Shown: positions 17,723-25,529 of the stretch, in pieces
How positions within the stretch are numbered: position 1 is the first letter of the stretch
How the letters are laid out: each line of letters begins with the position of its first letter
Source: Chelativorans petroleitrophicus
GTDB taxonomy: Bacteria; Pseudomonadota; Alphaproteobacteria; Rhizobiales; Rhizobiaceae
Length of the DNA stretch: 64,000 nucleotides
Direction of reading: 5' to 3'
NCBI RefSeq assembly: GCF_025398195.1
Contig: NZ_JAODNV010000013.1
Coordinates: 62,001-126,000, forward strand
The notes under the pieces: model-generated
Seen by the model: only the letters and a program-made list of their open reading frames with translations
What the model was told of the DNA's origin: nothing
Database searches by the model: none
Translations under genes and position numbers: made by a program

Positions 17723-19132
17723 TCATGCGGGCACGCGGATCAGCACACGCAATCCGCCCATGGGGCTGTCCTGCAGCGCGATGTCGCCGCCATGGCTTCG
17801 TGCGATGTCGCGGGCGATGGAAAGGCCCAGCCCCGTGCCGCTCTCGTCCTGGTTCCGCGCCGTGTCGAGCCGCACGAACGGCTTGAACACTTCCTCGCGC
17901 TTTTCCTCCGGAATGCCGGGGCCGTCGTCGTCTATGGTGATGGTGAGCATGCCCCCGCCATGTCTGGCGTTGAGGGAAACGGTCGAGGCGTAGCGGAAGG
18001 CGTTGCCGATCACGTTATCGAGAAGGCGTGCGAAAGCATTGGGGCGCACCAGCACCTCGTTCGCGCCCGAAAGCGTTGAGGAAAAGGCGCGCCCGCGTAG
18101 ACGCGCTTCCTCCTCCGTCTTGCTCAGAAATGCGGAGAGATCGAATTTGCCGGCCTCCTCGGACGCTTCCCCCCGGGCAAAGTCGAGATAGCCCTCCAGC
18201 ATCGTGCGCATTTCCTCGATATCCTGGTCGAGCGCCGCTATGTCGGCACGGCTGCGCGCCACGGCAAGCTGAAGCTTGAAGCGGGTGAGGATCGTCCGCA
18301 GGTCGTGGCTCACCCCCGTCAGCATGGCTGTGCGCTGCTCGATCTGCCGCTCGATGCGCTCGCGCATCTGCAGGAATGCCGTGCCCGCCCGGCGCACCTC
18401 CTCGGCGCCGCGCGGCTGGAAGTCGTCGGTCGGGCGCCCCTTGCCGAAGCTCTCGGCAGCCTCGGCAAGCTGCAGGATCGGCCGTATCTGGTTGCGTAGG
18501 AAGGCGATCGCGATCGTAAGCAGCACCAGCGAGGTGCCCACCATCCACAGAAGGAAGATATGCGTGTTGGAGGCGTAGGCCTGGCTGCGGCGCGCGAAGA
18601 CGCGCAGCACTTTGCCGTCGAGCTGGACGCGGATTTCGATAATGTTCGAGTTGCCCACCGTATCCAGCCAGAAGGGGCGGTTGATCTGGCGCGTGATTTC
18701 TTCCGAGAGCGTCCGGTCGAGAAGCGAGAAGAAAGGTTTCGGCCCCGGCGGGGGCAGCGGCTCCGGCGGGTCGATGCTGATCTGAAGCGCCAGGCGCTCC
18801 TGCGCGATACGGATGATCTGCGCGTAATCCGAATCCTGCGGATAGGTTTCGATCACATCGATGATCGCCGCGATGTCGCGGGTGACGGCCTGGGACAGGC
18901 GTTGCGTCACCGTCTGCCAGTGGCGCTCCATGAAAACGAAGGCGATGACGGACTGAAGCAGGATCATGGGCGCGATCACGATGATCAGCGAGCGCGCGTA
19001 GAGTCCCTTGGGCATGTAGTACGAGATCGAGCGCCAGAACCGGCGCCAGGCCGCGCGTGCCAGCCGGCCCGCACGCACGATGCGCGCCAGCATCACGCTC
19101 CCTTCGGCCCGGTATTGCTCGTATCCCGCCAT
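17723..19132 (-). CDS. Membrane sensor histidine kinase (EnvZ/CenK type)
   Basis: A HisKA-HATPase kinase with two membrane spans flanking a periplasmic sensor of about 120 residues. The first span is 'ARSLIIVIAPMILLQSVIAF' and the second 'HIFLLWMVGTSLVLLTIAIA'. A HAMP domain follows, then the H-box 'GVSHDLRTILTRFKLQLAVA' (Ile where many EnvZ relatives have Pro). The N box is 'LLDNVIGNAFRYAS', and G boxes are DDDGPGIP and GTGLGLSIAR. No response regulator is adjacent; the OmpR-type gene at 25526 is a plausible partner. The ATG at 19132 has AAGGA upstream; 19093, with GAAGGGAG, is an equal alternative. Confidence 0.88.
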   Translation of the reverse strand: MAGYEQYRAEGSVMLARIVRAGRLARAAWRRFWRSISYYMPKGLYARSLIIVIAPMILLQSVIAFVFMERHWQTVTQRLSQAVTRDIAAIIDVIETYPQDSDYAQIIRIAQERLALQISIDPPEPLPPPGPKPFFSLLDRTLSEEITRQINRPFWLDTVGNSNIIEIRVQLDGKVLRVFARRSQAYASNTHIFLLWMVGTSLVLLTIAIAFLRNQIRPILQLAEAAESFGKGRPTDDFQPRGAEEVRRAGTAFLQMRERIERQIEQRTAMLTGVSHDLRTILTRFKLQLAVARSRADIAALDQDIEEMRTMLEGYLDFARGEASEEAGKFDLSAFLSKTEEEARLRGRAFSSTLSGANEVLVRPNAFARLLDNVIGNAFRYASTVSLNARHGGGMLTITIDDDGPGIPEEKREEVFKPFVRLDTARNQDESGTGLGLSIARDIARSHGGDIALQDSPMGGLRVLIRVPA

Positions 19133-19328
19133 GGTTCCTTCCATTTTCCGGCGCCAGTGTAGAGCCAATCATGGCCAGATTGAACCATTCCGCCACAGCG
19201 GCCCGATGCCGCCCTATAAGGTGTTGATGCAAAGGCACGCATCGAGGCCCGTTGGCCCTGCTTTGGTCCTTCAGGCTGCGGACGGTGATCTTCTTGAAAC
19301 GAATTGCGCCCGTTCCCATATCTTTGGC

Positions 19329-19422
19329 GGCCGGTTGCCTGAAGGGACCGGCCGAACGCCGAAGGAGTTCGGCTCCAGGCGTCTCTCGTATCCATGTTGC
19401 TCGAATGGAGGATGTGGCTATG
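19329..19422 (+). promoter_or_regulatory. ROSE-type RNA thermometer of hsp20
   Basis: Rhizobial small heat-shock genes carry a ROSE element whose last hairpin pairs a U-U/C-G-C-U segment with the ribosome site. Here the leader holds a 7-bp hairpin (GGCCGGT 19329-19335 / ACCGGCC 19347-19353) and a second stem (ACGCC / GGCGT with an inner GGAG / CTCC). A final hairpin then places TTGCT (19397-19401) opposite the GGAGGAT at 19407-19413, with ATCC / GGAT closing pairs, 7 bases before the ATG. The architecture and final motif match ROSE; melting behaviour is inferred. Confidence 0.72.
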
Positions 19423-19887
19423 AGAACGAGTATCGACCTTTCCCCCTTCTACCGGTCGAGCATCGGCTTTGACCGGATCTTCAATCTTCTTGAGAACGCT
19501 ACAGGGTTGCAGGCCGTCGACGACGGGCCTTCCTACGATATCGCCAAGACAGGCGAGGATGATTACCGCATCACCATGGCTGTTCCCGGCTTCACGCCGG
19601 AGGAGCTTGAGGTGACGCAGGAAGAACACCTGCTTGTCGTCAAAGGCGACAAGAGGCAGGACGATGAGGGTGTCGAATATCTGCACCGCGGCATCGCAAC
19701 CCGTTCTTTCTCCAGCCGCTTCGAGCTTGCTGACCATGTGAAGGTCCTGGGTGCTCGGCTCGAGAACGGCATGCTGGTGATCGATCTGCGCCGCGAGGTG
19801 CCGGAGGCGCTGAAGCCGCGCCGGATCGACATCCAGACCGAGGCGCCGGCTCCGCGCGCGATCGAGCAGCAGAAAAAGGCTGCCTGA
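19420..19887 (+). CDS. Hsp20 small heat-shock protein (IbpA-like)
   Basis: A 155-residue alpha-crystallin-domain chaperone that holds unfolded proteins. 'YDIAKTGEDDYRITMAVPGF' opens the domain. The 'RSFSSRFELADHVKVLGARL' strand pair follows, with 'ENGMLVIDLRREVPE' and a C-terminal I-x-I-like RRIDIQTE. The N-terminus MRTSIDLSPFYRSSIGFDRI is typical of class A rhizobial HspA/IbpA proteins. The ATG at 19420 sits under the ROSE element and is followed by an SPW membrane protein gene. Confidence 0.94.
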   Translation: MRTSIDLSPFYRSSIGFDRIFNLLENATGLQAVDDGPSYDIAKTGEDDYRITMAVPGFTPEELEVTQEEHLLVVKGDKRQDDEGVEYLHRGIATRSFSSRFELADHVKVLGARLENGMLVIDLRREVPEALKPRRIDIQTEAPAPRAIEQQKKAA

Positions 19888-19971
19888 GTGCCGCGAGGCA
19901 GAATGCTGGCCCGCACCCCGTGCGGGCCGTCTGTTTCCATTTTCGGTGAGCAAGGGAAGGAGTGATCATCG

Positions 19972-20337
19972 ATGGCTAACACGATTGAGCGCAAGATAGA
20001 GGAGAAAGCCCTCGACATCGTGAACGTTGTGATCGGCCTAGCGCTGGTGCTCTCGCCCTGGGTGCTTGGCTTTTCGGCCGAGCAGGCCGCCGCCTGGAAT
20101 GCTTGGGTGGTCGGCGCGCTCATCGCGCTGATTGCCGCTGGCGCGCTGTTCGCCTTCGCTGCCTGGGAAGAGTGGGCCAACCTCGTGCTTGGCATCTGGG
20201 CGGTCCTGTCCCCCTGGATTCTGGGCTTTGCCGCCGTCAGCGCGGCGATGTGGGTCCACATGATCGCCGGCCTGATCGTGGCCGTCCTGGCGGGGCTGGA
20301 TCTTTGGTATGTGAGCAAGCGGCCCTCCACAGCCTGA
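19972..20337 (+). CDS. SPW-repeat membrane protein
   Basis: A 121-residue integral membrane protein with four predicted helices in two SPW repeats: 'GLALVLSPWVLGFS' and 'GIWAVLSPWILGFAA'. The charged N-terminus (MANTIERKIEEKALD) is cytoplasmic. The family has no established function. It follows hsp20 by 84 bases, with AAGGAGTG upstream of its ATG, so it may share heat induction. Confidence 0.88.
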   Translation: MANTIERKIEEKALDIVNVVIGLALVLSPWVLGFSAEQAAAWNAWVVGALIALIAAGALFAFAAWEEWANLVLGIWAVLSPWILGFAAVSAAMWVHMIAGLIVAVLAGLDLWYVSKRPSTA

Positions 20338-20406
20338 TCGGCCGTCAGAGTCAGTCAGCCCGGCCGCCGCGCGGCCGGGTGTGATCGTTTGCGTCTGGAG
20401 GAAAGT

Positions 20407-20727
20407 ATGGAGCGCAACCTCTTCGAGGAACCGGTTTCGATCACGATAGGGCTTGGCTATCCCGCGGATGTGGAGAGTGTGGAGGACGCCTATGCGGTAC
20501 TTGCAGAGTGGCCGCAGGGCTCGCGTGATCCGGCGTGCCAGGCAGCTATGCGGGCCTGCCGTGCCGCCCTTCGAGGCGAGGTGGATGCCGCTGCCGCGCG
20601 GGACGCCTTCGTCCGTTTCGCCAAGCGCAGCGGCATTCTCACGCCCGCCCCCGATGCCGTGATCGCAGCAAATGCGAGGGCGGCTCTGGCGCCGAGCATG
20701 TCCGCATCCGCCCAGCGCGGCGGATGA
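20407..20727 (+). CDS. DUF982 domain protein
   Basis: A 106-residue protein of the DUF982 family, which is expanded in Rhizobiales. Diagnostic are 'VSITIGLGYPADVESVEDAY', 'LAEWP.G..DPACQAAMRACRAAL' in register and 'ARDAFVRFAKRSGIL'. The ATG at 20407 is preferred to a TTG six codons upstream because GGAGGAAAGT precedes it. Function unknown. Confidence 0.85.
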   Translation: MERNLFEEPVSITIGLGYPADVESVEDAYAVLAEWPQGSRDPACQAAMRACRAALRGEVDAAAARDAFVRFAKRSGILTPAPDAVIAANARAALAPSMSASAQRGG

Positions 20728-21028
20728 CGCCACGTCGGAACAATACCTTATTTTCATTGCATTTGTTGCCGGCACGGTCCGCCGTCGATTTTCGGGCGGG
20801 TGCCGGCGGTAGAGATCGGCAAGGCAGGAGCATGTTCCGCCGCTTGGAAGTTCCGCCTTGCTTTCACCACGATCCCGTGAGAAGGTGCCAAGACGCTCGG
20901 GTGGTTGCAGACCCGGAGACTGGAAGCGTTTTTGGACGACCCTTTCCCCGACTTCGTAACTTCTTGGCGGTGGCGAAGCCACGCATGTCGCGTGGACGCC
21001 GTTACTCCAACGGGAAAGGAGCTTCCCC
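20728..21028 (+). other. Long 5' region of the first csp gene
   Basis: About 300 bases without a protein gene. It probably holds the promoter and a long untranslated leader of the cold-shock gene at 21029, as is usual for cspA-type genes. A hairpin shared with the second csp gene lies at 20896-20925. AAAGGAGC precedes the ATG. Confidence 0.5.
20896..20925 (+). promoter_or_regulatory. Conserved csp leader hairpin, copy 1
   Basis: CGGGT (20898-20902) pairs with ACCCG (20911-20915) around an 8-base loop, and the 3' side continues into CCCGGAGACTGGAA (20912-20925). The 14-mer and a TCGGG 10 bases before it recur exactly upstream of the second csp gene. It starts 117 bases before the csp ATG. Role (RNA structure or promoter element) is inferred. 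Confidence 0.5.
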
Positions 21029-21241
21029 ATGGCCCAGACAGGCACCGTAAAATTTTTCAACGCAACCAAAGGCTTCGGCTTCATCACGCCGGACGATGGC
21101 GCGAAGGACGTCTTCGTGCACATCTCCGCGGTAGAGGCTTCCGGCATGCGCTCGCTCGTTGACGGGCAGAAGGTTTCCTTCGACGTCGAGCCCGACCGCA
21201 TGGGCAAGGGTCCCAAGGCTGTCAATCTCGCGTCCGCCTGA
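21029..21241 (+). CDS. Cold-shock-domain protein (CspA family), copy 1
   Basis: A 70-residue single cold-shock domain RNA chaperone. RNP1 is seen in '[13 protein letters not shown]' (KGFGFI) and RNP2 in '[13 protein letters not shown]' (VFVHI). The end '[14 protein letters not shown]' is typical of rhizobial Csp. A paralogue lies 360 bases downstream on the same strand. Confidence 0.96.
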   Translation: MAQTGTVKFFNATKGFGFITPDDGAKDVFVHISAVEASGMRSLVDGQKVSFDVEPDRMGKGPKAVNLASA

Positions 21242-21601
21242 ATCCGGGCGCGTTCGACGTACGATTTTTATGGAAGGCGCGAGAGAAATCTTGCGCCTTT
21301 TTCACATGCCTCTGTGCGCGTATGTGCGCCGTCTAAAAAGCTGACACAAAAGTTTCGCTTGCCGGATTCGGCAAAATGAGGGACACTTGACCCGTTCGGG
21401 CATTTGCCGGCCCGGAGACTGGAATAGCATGCCCCGGCATACGACACTGAGAAAGGCTCCCGGGATACCACGCCGCAGAAATCCGACAGGGTCGCGCGTG
21501 AGCTGACTGTTTCTTCTCCCCCAGTAATGACCAGGACACCCCGCGGGTTTGCTGAAGTCGGCCCGCTTGATTGGAAGTAACGGGAGAAAAGGATTCGCTC
21601 C
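21242..21601 (+). other. Long 5' region of the second csp gene
   Basis: A 360-base gap between the two csp genes. It contains the second copy of the csp hairpin (21395-21424) and GGGAGAAAAGGA just before the ATG at 21602. No terminator with a T-tract was found after the first csp gene. No protein gene is supported. Confidence 0.5.
21395..21424 (+). promoter_or_regulatory. Conserved csp leader hairpin, copy 2
   Basis: TTCGGG (21395-21400) pairs with CCCGGA (21411-21416) around a 10-base loop, and the 3' strand runs on into GACTGGAA. TCGGG, the 10-base spacing and CCCGGAGACTGGAA match copy 1, while the loop sequence differs. It begins about 190 bases before the second csp ATG. Confidence 0.5.
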
Positions 21602-21814
21602 ATGCCCCAGACTGGTACCGTCAAGTTCTTCAACCACGCCAAGGGATTCGGCTTCATTACGCCGGACGTCGGCGATAAGGACGTCTTCGTCCACATCTCG
21701 GCGGTGCAGGCCTCCGGCCTGCCGGGGCTCGAGGACGGGCAGAAGGTGACCTTCGACACCGAGCCGGACAAGCGCGGCAAGGGACCGAAGGCGGTCAACC
21801 TCACGCTCGGTTGA
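21602..21814 (+). CDS. Cold-shock-domain protein (CspA family), copy 2
   Basis: A 70-residue cold-shock protein, very similar to copy 1: '[20 protein letters not shown]', '[20 protein letters not shown]' and '[14 protein letters not shown]'. RNP1 and RNP2 are intact. It is followed by a strong terminator. The duplicated pair with a common upstream hairpin suggests coordinated but separate transcription. Confidence 0.96.
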   Translation: MPQTGTVKFFNHAKGFGFITPDVGDKDVFVHISAVQASGLPGLEDGQKVTFDTEPDKRGKGPKAVNLTLG

Positions 21815-21850
21815 TTCCGCAGCCGGCCGCCTCGTTTGGCGCGATTTCCA

Positions 21851-21875
21851 ACGCCGGCCGCCAGGCCGGCGTTTT
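21851..21875 (+). terminator. Intrinsic terminator after the second csp gene
   Basis: A perfect 9-bp stem ACGCCGGCC / GGCCGGCGT with a GCCA loop is followed by TTT, 37 bases after the csp stop. Confidence 0.88.
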
Positions 21876-21882
21876 GCATTTG

Positions 21883-21940
21883 GGCAATGCCAGGAAAGTG
21901 GATACCGGTTTTCGTCCGGAATTACGTAAAATAAACAATA
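21883..21940. repeat. Rhizobiales palindromic intergenic element, copy A
   Basis: The core GGAAAGTGGATACCGGTTTT followed by CGTCCGGAATTACGTAAAAT matches two other places in the window (30526-30583 and 49662-49720). The ends are imperfect inverted repeats (GCAAT-type against ATTRCG-type). Elements with this sequence are widespread between genes in Rhizobiales. This copy lies between the csp terminator and the BA14K gene. Confidence 0.7.
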
Positions 21941-22113
21941 AGTTATACTCTTTCCCGGAAACACGGAAAGGGCCTTAGACAGATGCGTCACGATCTCTCG
22001 GAACCACGCCCCCATATTGCCGCGTTTACCGTTCAGTTACCGTTCAGCTACGCCGCGGTAACATCCGGCGCAATCTAGGACGGGTGAGCCGCGCGACGTA
22101 TTGGAGAACCGAG

Positions 22114-22515
22114 ATGAGACGCATATTCAAAACAGCCGTGCTTGGCCTGGCGGTGGCGGCAACCACGCTTTCGGCAATTCCAGCGCAGGCGGACCACCGC
22201 TGGCACCGCCATCATCACCGCCATCACGACAGGGGCGGTGAGCTCGCCGCGGGTCTTGCGGGCCTTGCGTTCGGCGCCATCGTCGGCGGAATCCTCTCGC
22301 AGCCGAGCGGCCGAGTCTATATCGATCCGCCGGCTCCGCGTTACCGGTATTACGGGCCGGCCCCGGCCTATAGCGGCCCCGTGACCTATTACCGGGCCGA
22401 GCCATGGTCCCCCGAGTGGTACCGGGCCTGCAGCATCCGCTATCGCAGCTTTGATCCGCGGTCCGGCACGTATCTCGGCTATGACGGCCATCGCCATTTC
22501 TGCGAGATCAGGTAG
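22114..22515 (+). CDS. BA14K-family secreted protein
   Basis: A 133-residue protein with a signal peptide (MRRIFKTAVLGLAVAATTLS, cleaved near AQA), a His-rich stretch (HRWHRHHHRHHD), a short hydrophobic Gly-rich segment 'LAGLAFGAIVGGIL' and a C-terminal BA14K box: 'CSIRYRSFDPRSGTYLGYDG' then RHFC. Brucella BA14K is an immunogenic protein with lectin-like properties. The His-rich part may bind metal, which is inference. The ATG at 22114 has a GAG site close upstream. Confidence 0.88.
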   Translation: MRRIFKTAVLGLAVAATTLSAIPAQADHRWHRHHHRHHDRGGELAAGLAGLAFGAIVGGILSQPSGRVYIDPPAPRYRYYGPAPAYSGPVTYYRAEPWSPEWYRACSIRYRSFDPRSGTYLGYDGHRHFCEIR

Positions 22516-22687
22516 AAAGCAACGGCTGAGCGGCTGCGGGAGAGCGCACCTGCGATCCCGCAGACCGCGGCCGTGCCCATTGCGGGTACAGAGCAGCTAT
22601 CCTCTATAGGGCCGGGCAGAACCCGAGATAAACCCGCGTGACTGCGCGCTCCGGCACGCCGCGGACCTTTCGAACGATTTCGAGACG

Positions 22688-23329
22688 TCAGATCAGAAAT
22701 GGATTGTTGCGGCGTTCGTCGCCGAATCTGCCTCCCGGCCCGTGGCCGCACAGAAAGCCGACATCGTCGCCTAGCGGAAGAAGCTTGTCCTTTATGGAAC
22801 GGATGAGCGCGCCATGGTCGCCGCCCGGCAGATCCGTCCGGCCGATCGAACCGTTGAAAAGCACGTCGCCCACATAGGCGAATTTCGCGTTCGCATTATA
22901 GAAGACGACATGCCCCGGCGCGTGCCCCGGGCAGTGCAGAACCTCGAATTCATGGCCGGCGAAGGAGACCACATCGCCTTCGTTTAAGAAGCGGTCCGGC
23001 ACGACATTGCGCACCGTGTCCGCCAGGCCGAACATCTGGGCCTGATCCGTCAGGTGAAGCAGCATTTCGCGGTCGCCCTCATGCGGCCCCAGGATTTCGA
23101 CGCCGAGCGCGTCCTTGAGGTCCATGGCTCCGCCGGCATGGTCGATATGGCCGTGTGTCAACCAGATCGCTTCGGCCTTTATTCCCGCCTTCTCGATCGC
23201 GGCCCGGATACGCTCGACTTCCCCGCCCGGATCTATCACCACGCCACGCTTTTCCCCATCGTCAAACAGGATCGTGCAGTTCTGCTGGAAGGGGGTGACG
23301 GGAATGATCGCGGCTTTGAGCATGGTCAT
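22688..23329 (-). CDS. Metallo-beta-lactamase-fold hydrolase, glyoxalase II-like
   Basis: A 213-residue MBL protein with the full zinc set: THGHIDHAGG, the mid-chain 'CPGHAPGHVVFYN', 'AYVGDVLFNGSIGRTDLPGG' and a final 'FLCGHGPGGRFGDER'. This layout matches the YcbL/glyoxalase-II-like subgroup, which hydrolyse thioesters such as S-lactoylglutathione. The ATG at 23329 was chosen because homologues start with M-LKA-I-PVTPFQQN; the frame is open further upstream without a ribosome site. Confidence 0.9.
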   Translation of the reverse strand: MTMLKAAIIPVTPFQQNCTILFDDGEKRGVVIDPGGEVERIRAAIEKAGIKAEAIWLTHGHIDHAGGAMDLKDALGVEILGPHEGDREMLLHLTDQAQMFGLADTVRNVVPDRFLNEGDVVSFAGHEFEVLHCPGHAPGHVVFYNANAKFAYVGDVLFNGSIGRTDLPGGDHGALIRSIKDKLLPLGDDVGFLCGHGPGGRFGDERRNNPFLI

Positions 23330-23474
23330 TGCATGTGTTTCGTTGACGCATCTCGTCAAGTGGCGGGGACATAAAGGCGGCGGATATTTGATCCGTTTCC
23401 GCTTGGCGCCACAGGGTTCTGAAAGCGAACGGGCGGCATGTGCCGCCCGTTCCAAAGCCTGTGTCGAAACGCCC

Positions 23475-23747
23475 TCAGGCTTTCTTCATGGAACTCATTA
23501 CTGCGCCAACCACGGCCGTCAGCACGGCGCCGCCGACGCCACCGCCGACGATGTCACCGAGAATGCCGCCAAGCGCGCCGCCGTCGCCCATGCTCGAAAG
23601 CAGCGCGCCGCCGCCCACGCCACCAACGATGCCGCTGATGATCATGGGCAGGTGCCCCATGGCTGCTTTCTTGAAGGCTGCGCCGACCGCCTCGCCGCCG
23701 ACGATCCCCGCTATAGCCTGCACGATAATGGGAACAAGCGCTTCCAT
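23475..23747 (-). CDS. Small glycine-rich hydrophobic protein
   Basis: A 90-residue protein made almost wholly of Gly/Ala/Val/Ile helices, e.g. 'PIIVQAIAGIVGGEAVGAAF' and 'IISGIVGGVGGGALLSSMGD', ending MSSMKKA. The Gly-zipper pattern suggests a membrane-inserting or self-assembling protein. The ATG at 23747 is set by GAGGAGGGAAG just upstream. Seen in other rhizobia as far as I recognise; no function known. The next gene on this strand is ilvE 119 bases upstream. Confidence 0.65.
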   Translation of the reverse strand: MEALVPIIVQAIAGIVGGEAVGAAFKKAAMGHLPMIISGIVGGVGGGALLSSMGDGGALGGILGDIVGGGVGGAVLTAVVGAVMSSMKKA

Positions 23748-23865
23748 GTGCTTCCCTCCTCGAACACCGGCTCCCTCAGCCGGCATAACCATGAAACCCC
23801 GAATTCGACTAAAGTCAAACGAGGCGGGTCCTGTGAGGTGGAAGCAGGGGCGGCTTGGGCGCCTG

Positions 23866-24759
23866 CTACTCGGCCGCCATCCGCTGGCGCGGCTGCACTT
23901 CCTCGGCGTAGTCTTCCATCAAAAGTCGAGCGATTTCACCCACTTGGAAGTTGTAGGGGCCGATCTCGGACACCGGCGTGACCTCCGCCGCCGTACCCGT
24001 CAGGAAGCACTGTTCGAAGCCTTCGAGCTCCTCGGGCATGATGGCCCGCTCGACCACTTCGATGCCGCGACGGCGAGCAAGATCAATCACTGTGCGTCGG
24101 GTGATTCCATCCAGGAAGCAGTCGGGCTTGGGCGTGTGCAGCACACCGTCCTTCACGAAGAAGATGTTGGCGCCTGTCGCCTCGGCCACCTGTCCGCGCC
24201 AGTCGAGCATCAGCGCGTCGGAATAGCCCTTGGCCTCGGCGGCATGCTTGGAAATCGTGCAGATCATGTAAAGGCCGGCGGCTTTGGACTTCGACGGGGC
24301 GGTGCGCGGGTCGGGCCTGCGATACTCGGCGATGTCGAGCCGAATGCCCTTCAGCCGCTGCTCCGGATCGAAATAGCTCGGCCACTCCCAGATGGCGATG
24401 GCGACGTTAATCCGGTTCTTCTGGGCCGAAACGCCCATCATCTCGCTGCCGCGCCAGGCGATCGGGCGCACATAGGCGTCCTTGAGCCCCTGCTTGGCAA
24501 GAAGCTGCCGGCAGGCGTCGTCGATCTCCGCCACGCTGTAGGGGATGCGGAAACCCAGAATGCGTGCCGATTCATGCAGCCGTTCGGTATGCTCCGTCAG
24601 CTTGAAGATCTCGCCCCCATAGGCGCGTTCCCCTTCGAACACGGCGCTCGCGTAATGCAGACCGTGGGTGAGTACGTGAATCTTGGCATCGGCCCATTTG
24701 ACGAATTCGCCGTTGAACCAGATAAAGCCGTCAAGCTGATCGAAGGGAACAGATGCCAT
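23866..24759 (-). CDS. ilvE: Branched-chain amino acid aminotransferase
   Basis: A 297-residue class IV PLP aminotransferase that makes Leu, Ile and Val from their keto acids. The N-terminus 'FDQLDGFIWFNGEFVKWADA' and 'LHYASAVFEGERAYGGEIFK' are typical IlvE motifs. 'GANIFFVKDGVLHTP' and 'GITRRTVIDLARRRGIEVVE' complete the class IV signature. The ATG at 24759 follows CAGGAGAGGC. It is divergent from the MarR-response regulator pair. Confidence 0.94.
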   Translation of the reverse strand: MASVPFDQLDGFIWFNGEFVKWADAKIHVLTHGLHYASAVFEGERAYGGEIFKLTEHTERLHESARILGFRIPYSVAEIDDACRQLLAKQGLKDAYVRPIAWRGSEMMGVSAQKNRINVAIAIWEWPSYFDPEQRLKGIRLDIAEYRRPDPRTAPSKSKAAGLYMICTISKHAAEAKGYSDALMLDWRGQVAEATGANIFFVKDGVLHTPKPDCFLDGITRRTVIDLARRRGIEVVERAIMPEELEGFEQCFLTGTAAEVTPVSEIGPYNFQVGEIARLLMEDYAEEVQPRQRMAAE

Positions 24760-24946
24760 TTTAAGCCTCTCCTGAGGGATCTGGGGGCCGGCCGGAAGCC
24801 GGCAATCCTGGGCAAACACCGATTATGCCGGAACCGGACGGGTCGACGCAAACCCGCTTTAAAGGGAAATTCCGGAAAAACGGCCTCAACACGTCTTTTA
24901 TTCGCTATAACGCGAAAAAGCTTGTCGAAAATTATCAGGCGAACCC

Positions 24947-24973
24947 AATTATGTCAACATGGCTGACATAATT
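24947..24973. promoter_or_regulatory. Perfect inverted-repeat operator ahead of the MarR gene
   Basis: AATTATGTCA (24947-24956) and TGACATAATT (24964-24973) form a perfect 10-bp inverted repeat with a 7-base spacer, centred 36 bases before the MarR ATG. A dyad of this size and position is typical of MarR-family autoregulation. It could also affect ilvE, 190 bases away on the other strand. Binding is inferred. Confidence 0.65.
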
Positions 24974-24995
24974 ATCGGAACGGAAGCGAGAGTTC

Positions 24996-25529
24996 ATGAA
25001 CACGTCCACCACACAGAGCGAGGAGCCCGGAACGGCTGTGAAAGCCGATGAGATCGAGTTCACGCTCATCGAGCTGCTGTTCTTCGCCTATCGGGATTTC
25101 ACCTCCGATCCCGACGCCATCCTTTCGCAATATGGGTTCGGGCGTGCGCATCACCGGGTGATCCACTTCGTCAACCGCCGGCCGGGATTGCGGGTGGCCG
25201 AGCTTCTGGACGTGCTGCGGATAACGAAGCAGAGTCTCGCCAGGGTGTTGAAGCAGCTCATCGATACGGGATATATCGTGCAGGTGCAGGGGCCGCGCGA
25301 CCGTCGCCAGCGCGAGCTGTATGTGACGAAGAAGGGGCACGCGCTTGCGCTCGCTCTGGCGCTGCCACAGTCCCGCCGCATCCGTGCGGCACTTGAGGAG
25401 GCCGGCGTGAAGGATCGCGCCGTTATCGAGCGCTTCTTGAGAGCGATGGTGAACCCCGAGCTGCGGGCGCAGGTTGATCGCGCGCCCGCAAGGGAAGGGG
25501 CTCGGATCGAGGGAGAGGCGAGGGAATGA
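24996..25529 (+). CDS. MarR-family regulator (PetP-like)
   Basis: A 177-residue MarR protein. 'YGFGRAHHRVIHFVNRRPGL' and 'RVAELLDVLRITKQSLARVL' form the winged-helix core, with the wing 'VQGPRDRRQRELYVTKKGHA'. It overlaps the response regulator start by 4 bases (ATGA). A MarR-OmpR pair of this kind is called petP-petR in Rhodobacter, where it is linked to bc1 expression; the name is not proven here, and petABC lies 19 kb away. The upstream perfect dyad is probably its operator. Confidence 0.88.
   Translation: MNTSTTQSEEPGTAVKADEIEFTLIELLFFAYRDFTSDPDAILSQYGFGRAHHRVIHFVNRRPGLRVAELLDVLRITKQSLARVLKQLIDTGYIVQVQGPRDRRQRELYVTKKGHALALALALPQSRRIRAALEEAGVKDRAVIERFLRAMVNPELRAQVDRAPAREGARIEGEARE

Noticed and set aside
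22688-23455. Longer N-terminus for the MBL hydrolase
   Set aside because: The extra 42 codons lack a ribosome site and are not part of the MBL fold.
23440-24966. 508-codon plus-strand frame across the small Gly-rich gene and ilvE
   Set aside because: Antisense shadow; the minus-strand IlvE motifs and ribosome sites are clear.
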